Positions 1 through 7,823 of a DNA stretch of 64,000 nucleotides are shown here, piece after piece. Positions within the stretch are counted from its first letter, which is position 1. Each line of letters starts with the position of its first letter. The DNA is from Marivita sp003149565. GTDB lineage: Bacteria; Pseudomonadota; Alphaproteobacteria; Rhodobacterales; Rhodobacteraceae. The notes under the pieces were generated by a model. The model worked only from the letters and a program-made list of their open reading frames with translations. It ran no database searches and was not told the DNA's origin. The translations under genes and the position numbers were made by a program. The DNA lies in the NCBI RefSeq assembly GCF_965216415.1, contig NZ_CBDCFU010000002.1; one strand, written 5' to 3'.

Positions 1-303
1 GACACCGATCTTGCCGCCCAGTTTGTCCTGAATGTACGGCGCCGCAGAAAGGTGATCCGCGTGGACATGGGTCTCGATGATCCATTCCAGCTTGAGACCA
101 CGTTCCTGAACTTCCGCGATCAGCGCGTCGGCGTGGTCGTAAGTGATCCGGCCGGCAGCGTAATCGATGTCCATGACGCTGTCGACGATGGCACATGCAT
201 CTGACGTCGGGTCCTTCACGATATAGCTGATCGTGTTGGTGGCCTCGTCGAAATGAGCAGAAACGTCAGGTTTGACGGACATATTCACGGGGTATTGAGT
301 CAT
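1..303 (-). CDS. MBL-fold hydrolase, persulfide dioxygenase (ETHE1)-like, N-terminal part
   Basis: Only the first 101 codons lie in the window; the gene continues past position 1. The protein begins MTQYPVNMSV and carries the metallo-beta-lactamase metal motif HVHADH at residues 79-84, preceded by a short beta-rich segment containing DSVMDID. This arrangement is typical of ETHE1-type persulfide dioxygenases and the related Blh hydrolases, which oxidise glutathione persulfide to sulfite. The ATG at 303 is preceded by GGAGG at good spacing. A Crp/Fnr-type regulator gene lies 118 bp upstream on the same strand, with a palindrome between them, suggesting sulfide or persulfide control. The family is well supported; the exact substrate is inferred. 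Confidence 0.82.
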   Translation of the reverse strand, partial: MTQYPVNMSVKPDVSAHFDEATNTISYIVKDPTSDACAIVDSVMDIDYAAGRITYDHADALIAEVQERGLKLEWIIETHVHADHLSAAPYIQDKLGGKIGV

Positions 304-362
304 TTCAGGATCCTCCAGAATCAGATTTGACTCTGAGCTACGCCTTTGACCGCGACCGTTCA

Positions 363-375
363 GTGATATTGTCAC
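363..375. promoter_or_regulatory. Candidate Crp/Fnr-type operator (GTGA-N5-TCAC)
   Basis: The palindrome GTGATATTGTCAC lies in the 118-bp gap between the Crp/Fnr regulator gene and the MBL-fold gene, 60 bp upstream of the latter's start. The half-sites GTGA/TCAC resemble those bound by the Crp/Fnr family, although the usual Crp and Fnr sites have different spacing. Binding by the neighbouring regulator is inferred from position only. Confidence 0.4.
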
Positions 376-421
376 CCAAGCCACCGTCCGACACAGTTTT
401 CGGCGGGACTGACTTGAATCG

Positions 422-1087
422 TCAGGCGCTATCGGCGAGTTGCGCGATCTTGGGTCGATCCAACAGGGTGATTTTGCCGCGCGACTGAGCAATGAATCCG
501 CGCTTCTGGAAATCGTTCAGAACTCTGGAAATCACTTCGCGTGCGGTGCCCAGCTCCGTTGCCAATTGTTGATGTGTGGTCGCCAGTTCGTCGCTCTCGG
601 ACGCAAGACTGAGCAAACGCCCGGCAAGGCGCACATCGATCCGCCCAAAGGCGACATCGTCGATCACACGGAACAAATCTGTGATCCGCCGCGCGTAGGC
701 TGTCAGAACAAACTCTCGAAACTCTTTGGAAGAGGCCATCAAACGATCGAAGGCCCCCCGAGGAATGGCGACCGCGGTCACGTCAGTCTCGGTGATGCCT
801 TCTGCGGAATACGGCTCATGCGCCAAAAGACAGGCCGTCGTCAGAACGCAACTCTCGCCCGCCTCAACACGATAAAGTACGATGTCGCGCCCACTCTCCG
901 AGGTCTGCTGCACGCGAACCCGTCCGTTGAGCAGAAACAGAAGATTATCAGGCACAGCGCCCGGCCCGAAGACAGCTGTCCCGGCAGGCACTTTCATCAC
1001 CGTGCTTTCAGCAACCAGTTGCGCTTTCACAGGCTCCGGCAGCGTGCTCAGACCTTGGAAGCGCTCTATCCAGCCCGTGTCCGCCAT
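422..1087 (-). CDS. Crp/Fnr family transcriptional regulator
   Basis: A 221-residue regulator with an N-terminal cyclic-nucleotide-binding-type beta roll (about 10-125) and a C-terminal winged helix-turn-helix whose recognition helix contains TAREVISRVLNDF. The start was placed at the internal ATG at 1087 (MADTGW) because AGGAG precedes it; the upstream extension has no good ribosome site. It lacks the N-terminal cysteine cluster of true Fnr. It does have two cysteines, C80 and C86, in the strand reading GESCVLTTACLL. It is followed by a persulfide-dioxygenase-like gene on the same strand. A role as a redox or sulfane-sulfur sensor is possible but inferred. Confidence 0.87.
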   Translation of the reverse strand: MADTGWIERFQGLSTLPEPVKAQLVAESTVMKVPAGTAVFGPGAVPDNLLFLLNGRVRVQQTSESGRDIVLYRVEAGESCVLTTACLLAHEPYSAEGITETDVTAVAIPRGAFDRLMASSKEFREFVLTAYARRITDLFRVIDDVAFGRIDVRLAGRLLSLASESDELATTHQQLATELGTAREVISRVLNDFQKRGFIAQSRGKITLLDRPKIAQLADSA

Positions 1088-1171
1088 GTTGTGCTCCTGT
1101 GGTCCGTCAACAAGCGGACATTGGTCGCTCCTGCATGTCATCTGGCTCGGATCGCGTGGCGTCCAAGTTCA

Positions 1172-3046
1172 TCATGCCATGGCGTCGAACGGATTGTCCA
1201 AAACTCCGACAATTGGCATCAGAAACGCCCCGTTCACCGGGTCCACCGCAGCCGCGTAGAAGCTGTCTACAGCTTCGACAGCTGAAGACAGACTATCTGC
1301 AGACCCGTCGAACCCGGCCATGACGGAAATCGCGTTCTCAACGTCCGACATACCCCGATGCACCGCATACAGCGCACCGATATCCGTCTTGGCCGCAAGA
1401 TAATCGCGATCCGCAACTTGCTGAGCGATAAAATCCGGACTCGCATCCGCAGGTGGCGCGGCTTTCGCTCCATCAAGAACAGACAGAATAAATTGGTCGC
1501 GACTGACGCCGCCGGAATTCAGTGCCCCAACCCAAAATTCATACCCATCCTGATCTGGAATGCGCCCCAGAACGTTTTCATAAACCGCTGTGGCAAAAGC
1601 TTCGTTGGACAGGCCGTCCGGATAGGCCGCTTGAGTTTCGGGTTGCTCAATAAACAGCGTCGCCATCTCGGCCAGCGAAGTTCCGTTGGCAAATGCCGTA
1701 CCCCAGAAGTTCAATCCCAGCGCGTCGGGCGCGCGGTTGAAATACGCGATGTAGAGTTCGATAAAGCTTTCGAGGTCTGACCCGTCCAGGCCCGCCGGAC
1801 CACCAAACTGTTCGAGATCAAGCGTTGCGCGATCCGTATCCGTATAGAACTCAACAAGCTCCACATTTCGCAACGTGTCGGTCCCTGCCCCATCCGCGCG
1901 GCGATCTTGGACTGTCACGGCATCCGCTGTCAGGGTCAGTGTGTATGAAGCCTGATTGCCAAGGAAATATGCCAGATCGCGCCCGCCATTTCCGTCGATC
2001 ACATCATTCCCGGCGTAGCCTTCCAATTCATCATTCCCGGCGCCACCGCGCAGGTCGTTGTCGAACGCATTCCCGTTGATCCAGTCGTCAAACCGGGTGC
2101 CCGTCACATTTTCTATATCCCCCATCAACCAGACGAGTTCCGTTGGGGCGGATGTCACCAGCGCCCCGTTGAACTGACCGGAGGGAAGAGCAAAGCCGGT
2201 CAAAGTATCGAGCAATGGGGTCGCAGCAAAATCAGGAAGGAAAATTGTCCATCCTTCGGACAATGAGGTAGCGTCGACACGGTCATTCCCGCTCGCGTCC
2301 CAAAGCGTGTAGTAAAAGTCCTCGTTTGTTAGCGCAAATGTCGTATCGCCTGCGTTGGTTGAGGCGTTTACACCATAAAGATACTGGAGGCCCAGAACGT
2401 CGAGAACCATCGGAGTGGCCGGGTCCCAGCGTTCAAGTTCCTCCTCGTATTGGTCCGAGTACGACATGATCGTATAAAGATCGAGATCTCGCACCAATGT
2501 CTGGTCAAGTTCATCAAGCGTGGGACGTCCCGGGCTGCCGTCGAAGGGGTGCTTGAGGCCCAGAGCATGTCCGATTTCGTGAATAACCGTCAGGAAGCCA
2601 TCTGATCCCGGCTGGAAACTCGATGACGACACAATCTCGGATGAGAAATTCATGAAGACGTCGCCGCCCTCTGTCTCGTATTGTTCGAACAGGGTAAACG
2701 GTTCGGGCCCTGGATAATACGCATAGGCCAGCGTTCCGTCACCAAAATCCGTGTTATCAAGCGTATAGACGATATCGGCTCCAGCCTGCCCCGCGGCGAT
2801 GGGATTGCTGAAATCACCAATGTAGTCGAACTCCACATCGATGAATTGCTGGATTGAGTCGAGCGCAGCGGCAAAAGTCTGAATGGCAGCGGTGCGATCG
2901 TCCCAAATATGATCCGGGTTCAGACCGTCCGCCAATGCCCAGCTGATTGTCGAGGATGACGACAAATCCCAAACATATCCGTCAACAAGAACGTCGATGA
3001 TCTGATCGTTCGTGGGGCCAAAGGTAATTGAGGAAAGAAACGCCAT
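1172..3046 (-). CDS. Secreted serralysin-like M10 metalloprotease with RTX repeats and DUF4214
   Basis: A 624-residue protein. The zinc motif HEIGHALGLKHP is at residues 156-167 and the Met-turn MSY at 194-196, the signature of the M10 (serralysin/matrixin) metzincins. RTX-type calcium-binding repeats (GGAGNDELEG, AGNDVIDGNG) lie at about 318-357. A DUF4214 domain follows at about 425-525, with FNRAPDALGLNFW and LGRIPDQDGYEFW as paired motifs. There is no Sec signal peptide, which fits type I secretion, although no TolC/ABC exporter gene is in the window. The start at 3046 is preceded by GGAGA; the longer frame upstream is not supported. The gene stands alone. Confidence 0.87.
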   Translation of the reverse strand: MAFLSSITFGPTNDQIIDVLVDGYVWDLSSSSTISWALADGLNPDHIWDDRTAAIQTFAAALDSIQQFIDVEFDYIGDFSNPIAAGQAGADIVYTLDNTDFGDGTLAYAYYPGPEPFTLFEQYETEGGDVFMNFSSEIVSSSSFQPGSDGFLTVIHEIGHALGLKHPFDGSPGRPTLDELDQTLVRDLDLYTIMSYSDQYEEELERWDPATPMVLDVLGLQYLYGVNASTNAGDTTFALTNEDFYYTLWDASGNDRVDATSLSEGWTIFLPDFAATPLLDTLTGFALPSGQFNGALVTSAPTELVWLMGDIENVTGTRFDDWINGNAFDNDLRGGAGNDELEGYAGNDVIDGNGGRDLAYFLGNQASYTLTLTADAVTVQDRRADGAGTDTLRNVELVEFYTDTDRATLDLEQFGGPAGLDGSDLESFIELYIAYFNRAPDALGLNFWGTAFANGTSLAEMATLFIEQPETQAAYPDGLSNEAFATAVYENVLGRIPDQDGYEFWVGALNSGGVSRDQFILSVLDGAKAAPPADASPDFIAQQVADRDYLAAKTDIGALYAVHRGMSDVENAISVMAGFDGSADSLSSAVEAVDSFYAAAVDPVNGAFLMPIVGVLDNPFDAMA

Positions 3047-3207
3047 CCTGGTCTCCGGAATATGCGCTGCAGCGGGACAACACCCAAGCGGACGCGGAAC
3101 TTTGAACATCCCGGCGCCAACGCCTGTGGGACATGTCTATGATACGGCACGACTGGACCAAATAAATAGCCCTCGTGCCAAGATTTTTTGCCAATGGCGG
3201 CGAAGTG

Positions 3208-4212
3208 TTACACCATCCAGAACCCGTTCTTTTTGATCTTTTGCCGGATCGGTTGCTCTCTGCTTGGCAAATGCGCGCGATCGAACAAGGCGCGCACTTT
3301 GTGGCCCCGGTTTTGAAAGATCATCCGCTTGAAGGGCTCGTATTCTTTTAGCAGCCGCTTGATAGGGTTCGGCGCAGATATCTCTTCCAGCAAATCGACC
3401 GCTTCGTCGCTTTCACGCGCATATAGAAGCGGCATGTTTCGATAGTGCACCGTGGTTTTTCCGTCGATGAAGCCCCTAGGCAAAGCATCCCGACCGCCGC
3501 CCAGCTTGTGGATCACCAGCGGCAAAGCAATCTGATCTAGCCACGGCATCAGTTGCTGACACACCAATTCGGCCGGCGGCTCTGTCCAGATCGACAAGGC
3601 CATGTCGAGGAAAGTCTGCCCAAATGCATGTGGGCAGGAATAGTAAAAGAAACCCGCATTAAAGTAGAGGTAACGGCGCCAATACTCATCCGGCTGGCTC
3701 AGATCGAGCGAGCTTTCGAAATCAAGGTCGAAGCGGTCATAAAGCGACTTCCAGATCTTGCCATAACCGGGACCGTAGAGTTCGATCTGCGGCCATGTCC
3801 CCTCGACCCGAAGCGACGCGCTAGGTTTCGAAAAGTCAAATGGCACGTCTGCCAGATCGCCGGTTACGAGCGTATCGGTGTCGAAAAAGACAAACGGTTC
3901 ACCCTTCGGCAGAGCGAACAAGGCTTCGATCTTGTTACCATAGGGATAATCGCTGCCGAAATGCCGCGCTTCAAACGGCAAGAGCGTAGCTCCTTGGGCT
4001 TGCAGCATCTCTCGCAACGGCTCGGGCCGGATGGTTGGATCCGTGGTCCATTTCGCGCTGGGGCGTGGTTCCGCGATAAAAAGCCTGAACCGTTCATCTG
4101 ACGTGTTCTTGCGGAACGACAACGCAAATAACAACGCCTCATAGGCCAAACGGCCCATTTGCCCGATGATCAGAATATTGACGGTCTTGGGGTGTGCCGG
4201 AAGGCGGGCCAT
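3208..4212 (-). CDS. Glycosyltransferase-like protein (GT-A/GT8-type features)
   Basis: A 334-residue protein without membrane segments or signal peptide. A hydrophobic strand followed by FFDTDTLV places a DxD motif at D111-D113, as in nucleotide-sugar-dependent GT-A enzymes, and YGNKIEAL about 20 residues earlier resembles the conserved lysine region of GT8 proteins. The C-terminus is basic. The acceptor and sugar cannot be read from the sequence. It lies between a metalloprotease and a SIMPL-domain gene, all on the minus strand but separated by gaps of 161 and 77 bp, so an operon is not obvious. It could be a non-catalytic relative. Confidence 0.6.
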   Translation of the reverse strand: MARLPAHPKTVNILIIGQMGRLAYEALLFALSFRKNTSDERFRLFIAEPRPSAKWTTDPTIRPEPLREMLQAQGATLLPFEARHFGSDYPYGNKIEALFALPKGEPFVFFDTDTLVTGDLADVPFDFSKPSASLRVEGTWPQIELYGPGYGKIWKSLYDRFDLDFESSLDLSQPDEYWRRYLYFNAGFFYYSCPHAFGQTFLDMALSIWTEPPAELVCQQLMPWLDQIALPLVIHKLGGGRDALPRGFIDGKTTVHYRNMPLLYARESDEAVDLLEEISAPNPIKRLLKEYEPFKRMIFQNRGHKVRALFDRAHLPSREQPIRQKIKKNGFWMV

Positions 4213-4289
4213 GACGATCCTTTGGCGAACTGCTCAGACGTTTTTCGCGTCACTATAGGCAGGCTCACCCAAGAGGCATAGTGCGCAGA

Positions 4290-4991
4290 TCACTCCGACC
4301 CAATCTCATAGACAAGTGTCACATTCGCGCTCAATTCTGCCTCGCCTTGTGCAATCGGCATCCCCGCGTCCGAGGCGCGAGCCAAGCCCATCATTTCAGA
4401 GCGTGGGAATTGCGCCCCTGCTTCACTCAGGCTGACAAGAGGACCCAGAGTGACGCCTGCAGCTTCGGCAAAAAGCTCTGCTCGAGCCCGCGCATCGGCA
4501 ACCGCCTTGACTCGGGCCTCGTTCAACAACGGCTCTGGATCAGAGACTACGAACTGCAAGCCACCCAGTTGATTTGCACCATCCGTCAGCACAGCATCTA
4601 GAATGTTTCCCAAAGAAGCGAGATCACGCACTCTGACAGTGACGCGGTTGGATGCTTGATAGCCGTCAATCTCGGGTCTGGTGTCAGACGATGTCCGGTT
4701 TGACCGAACTGGCATCAACCGCAGATCAGAGGTTTGCACATCGCGCTCTGCAACACCCGCTTCTGCCAAACGCTCAAGAATCGCATTGGTCATCACAGAG
4801 GTTTCGTCCATCGCGGCCTTTGCGGTCTCGGCTTCAGCGGTCGCCCCCATCGTGACCACTGCCATGTCAGGAACTGCGAAAACGCGGCCTTCACCTGTGA
4901 CGGTAATGCGCCCCGGCAGGTCATCTGCCCAAAGTGGCGACATTCCAATCAGAACAAGCAGCGCGGCGATGAACCCTGTGGCGTTCGGCAT
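4290..4991 (-). CDS. SIMPL-domain (DUF541) periplasmic protein
   Basis: A 233-residue protein starting MPNATGF with a hydrophobic signal peptide ending near LWADDL. The mature part begins with RITVTGEGRVFAVPD, typical of SIMPL/DUF541 proteins, whose molecular role is poorly known (oxidative stress protection has been suggested for relatives). The internal ATG at 4991 was chosen because a signal peptide then starts directly. The reading frame reaches 5057 upstream without a better ribosome site. It is divergent from the large hybrid gene at 5149. Confidence 0.85.
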   Translation of the reverse strand: MPNATGFIAALLVLIGMSPLWADDLPGRITVTGEGRVFAVPDMAVVTMGATAEAETAKAAMDETSVMTNAILERLAEAGVAERDVQTSDLRLMPVRSNRTSSDTRPEIDGYQASNRVTVRVRDLASLGNILDAVLTDGANQLGGLQFVVSDPEPLLNEARVKAVADARARAELFAEAAGVTLGPLVSLSEAGAQFPRSEMMGLARASDAGMPIAQGEAELSANVTLVYEIGSE

Positions 4992-5148
4992 AACACTCTC
5001 TATCTTTCCTGCTAAGATGCCCCAAGCATCCACGCCCGGCGTCGTGCCGACAAGCAAAGAATTTTCCCCGCGCGGAAGATCGCTCTGTTCGCCTACTGCG
5101 GCGCGTAAGTGACTCCCATCCCGCGCAAAGGACTGCTAAAATACCGAT

Positions 5149-7686
5149 ATGACGCCTGACTTTGCTCTGACACTCTCGTTCGAAGGCATTTCGCTGCTCC
5201 GCCGCGTCCCAAACGGATGGGTGCGGGTTGGCGATGTCGCGTTGGATGCTGCCGATCTGCGCGCCGCACTTGCTGAGCTGCGGTCGAGCGCTGACGCTCT
5301 GTCTGCGCATGGTGGAGAGGTCAAGCTCGTGATTCCAAACGAGCAGATTAAATACCTTTCCATTGCCGACACCGACCAAAGTGGCGATGCGCTCCAGCAG
5401 GACATTCGCAATGCACTGGACGGTGCAACGCCTTACACTGTTGATGAGCTTAGCTTTGACTGGTCTCACAGCAATGGTCGGATACATATCGCGGCTATCG
5501 CAAATGAGACGCTGGACGAAGCCGAGACCTTTGCGAAAGGCCATCATTTCGAGCCGGTTTGTTTTGTTGCAAGCGCCCCCGACGGCCAGTTTTCAGGCGA
5601 AGTTTTCTTTGGACAGGCGTCCAGTTGGAACGGCGCAACGCCGAAACGGGACCAACAGGCTCTCGTAGTTGTCGACGCGGCTGAGGTCCATGAGAAGACA
5701 CCAGAAGAAGCCGAAATTGAAACCGAAGAGCCGATTGCCCAGTCTGAGACAGCCGCGGTTGAGGATGTTCGTGAGACGCTAGAAGACGATCCTGTTAGAC
5801 GTTCAGCAGAAGACGACGCTGCAGATGAAAGCGCCGCTCTCGCACCCGGAGCCGCCGATCCCGATAGAGTCGCATCGCAAGATGTGCCAAACGAAGCTCC
5901 GAAGAAAGACCTGCCTCCGCTGAGCGCGCGGCCTGACGAAGCCTCCGCGCCAACTGCCTTTACCTCGATCCGTGCGACACGTCCGACGGCGGAAAGCCAG
6001 CCATCACCTGCGCCTCGCGTCGACGTCGAAGCTCCTGAGTCGCCAACCAAACCGCGGTTCAAACTCGGTGGTGCACGCAAATCAACCAAGGACAGCGATG
6101 TTACAGCGCCTGTGCTGCAGGTTGACGCGACGGACGCACCAGCAGAGCGCAAAGGCTTCGGCTTTTTCAGCCGTCGCTCCAGCAAACCAGCTGATAGCAC
6201 TGCGGACGACGCGAAAGCAGCAGCACCTCTTTCGGTAAAAGCACCAGAAGCGCCAAACGCGCCGCCGGTGAAAAAGCACGACCCAGAACCTGCCCGCGCC
6301 GCAGTTGCACGGATTGCGGCGATGCGCGCCGGTCGCAAGGACGCGCCAAAGCCTGAGCCGGTGCAACCGCCAGAGGACGAACGCGCACGCATGACCGTTT
6401 TCGGCGCTCGCACCGAACCACAGATCGGCGGCAAACCGCGTTTCCTGGGACTAATGCTGACCAGCGCGCTGCTCGTCTTTCTGCTTGCGGTCGCGGCTTG
6501 GGCTAGCGTGTTCTTGGACGAGGGTCTGTCGCGTTTCTTCGATCGAGACAATGAAACACCGTCGATTGCCCGCTTGCCGGATGTAGAGCTTACACCACTG
6601 GATGGATCAGTCACCGCCCCACCTGATGAGACGGATGACGTTCAACTGGCGGCGCTCGACATTGTCGAACGGCCCGTAGACTCGGATGACGGTCTGTCCG
6701 TCGTATTGCCGCCACCTGCAGCCTTGACGGAAGAAGAAGCCGACGCGCGGTATGCAGCAACGGGGATTTGGCAGCGCTCGCCCGAAGCGCCCGAAACACC
6801 AACACAAACCACACTGGACGATCTTTATGTCGCGTCCATTGACGGCTCAGTGGAACAGTTTGATGCGGTCGCGTTGCCGGGAATAGAGGCGCTGCGCAAT
6901 GACCGCACCTACCTGTCACAACCGAACCCCGCCGCCCCAGGCACGCGTTTTGATTTAGACGAGCGCGGGTTGGTCATTGCCACACCGGAAGGCGCGGTTA
7001 ACCCGGATGGAGTACGGATCTTCGCGGGTCTGCCCCCTGTTGTTCCACCAGCAAGGCCCGCACCCGAAGCGGAGGTCGAGGACGGCACGGAGAACGCCGC
7101 TTCCGACGGCGTTGCGCCCGAACTGCGCCAGTTTCGCCCAAGGCTCCGCCCTGATGGCCTGATCGAAGGCAATGAACGCGCGCAATTGGGGGGACGGACA
7201 CGGGCTGAATTGGCAGCACTGCGCCCGGCCGCGCGTCCGGACACACTGAAGGCCCAAGAGGAGGAGGCTCAGCCGGAAGCCACACAATTTGCGGTCGCTC
7301 AATCTGTCGCGCCTGTCAGCCGGCCCCGCAACTTTGCGCAGATTGTCGAGCGCGGTCGAGAGCAGCAGCGCGCGCAACCGCCAGAGGTCACACAGGTTGC
7401 TGCGGCGGTTGCTCCGCGCACAGTGCAGCCCAGCATTCCCTCAACTGCGAGCGTGGCCCGTCAGGCGACAGTCAAGAACGCACTTAACTTGCGTCGGATC
7501 AACCTGATCGGCGTCTATGGCAAACCATCGAACCGCCGCGCCCTCGTGCGCCTCTCCAACGGTCGCTATCAGAAGGTCCAGGTGGGCGACCGGTTGGACG
7601 GCGGTCGTGTTGCCGCCATCGGAGAAAATGAATTGCGCTACTCCAAGAACGGCCGCAACGTTGTCCTCGGCATGCCAGACGGCTGA
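5149..7686 (+). CDS. Bitopic protein with GspL/PilM-like N-terminus and GspC/PilP-like C-terminal domain
   Basis: An 845-residue protein with three parts. Residues 1-160 look like the cytoplasmic actin-like fold of GspL/PilM (alternating strands with VKLVIPNEQIKYLSIAD and a GATPYTVDELSFDW segment). Residues 160-430 are acidic, proline/alanine-rich and probably disordered. One membrane helix lies at about 431-456. A second long disordered, proline-rich periplasmic stretch leads to residues 778-845, INLIGVYGKPSNRRALVRLS and following, which resembles the homology region of GspC/PilP. No secretin, ATPase or pilin gene is adjacent. The domain assignments come from reading motifs, not a search, so function is left open. 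Confidence 0.6.
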   Translation: MTPDFALTLSFEGISLLRRVPNGWVRVGDVALDAADLRAALAELRSSADALSAHGGEVKLVIPNEQIKYLSIADTDQSGDALQQDIRNALDGATPYTVDELSFDWSHSNGRIHIAAIANETLDEAETFAKGHHFEPVCFVASAPDGQFSGEVFFGQASSWNGATPKRDQQALVVVDAAEVHEKTPEEAEIETEEPIAQSETAAVEDVRETLEDDPVRRSAEDDAADESAALAPGAADPDRVASQDVPNEAPKKDLPPLSARPDEASAPTAFTSIRATRPTAESQPSPAPRVDVEAPESPTKPRFKLGGARKSTKDSDVTAPVLQVDATDAPAERKGFGFFSRRSSKPADSTADDAKAAAPLSVKAPEAPNAPPVKKHDPEPARAAVARIAAMRAGRKDAPKPEPVQPPEDERARMTVFGARTEPQIGGKPRFLGLMLTSALLVFLLAVAAWASVFLDEGLSRFFDRDNETPSIARLPDVELTPLDGSVTAPPDETDDVQLAALDIVERPVDSDDGLSVVLPPPAALTEEEADARYAATGIWQRSPEAPETPTQTTLDDLYVASIDGSVEQFDAVALPGIEALRNDRTYLSQPNPAAPGTRFDLDERGLVIATPEGAVNPDGVRIFAGLPPVVPPARPAPEAEVEDGTENAASDGVAPELRQFRPRLRPDGLIEGNERAQLGGRTRAELAALRPAARPDTLKAQEEEAQPEATQFAVAQSVAPVSRPRNFAQIVERGREQQRAQPPEVTQVAAAVAPRTVQPSIPSTASVARQATVKNALNLRRINLIGVYGKPSNRRALVRLSNGRYQKVQVGDRLDGGRVAAIGENELRYSKNGRNVVLGMPDG

Positions 7687-7823
7687 GCCCACGGCACAGA
7701 CGCCATCAAAATACGCACGATGCGCAAAAATGCCGAAGATTTTGGCAAGACGTGATCGGCCACAGTTGTCATTCCCGTGCAATTGCCCGCATGCTTCGAG
7801 CAATTCGAAAGGCGCAAAACTGA

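Noticed and set aside
440..1285. A 281-codon plus-strand frame over the Crp/Fnr gene
   Set aside because: Antisense to the regulator, which has a clear helix-turn-helix and ribosome site.
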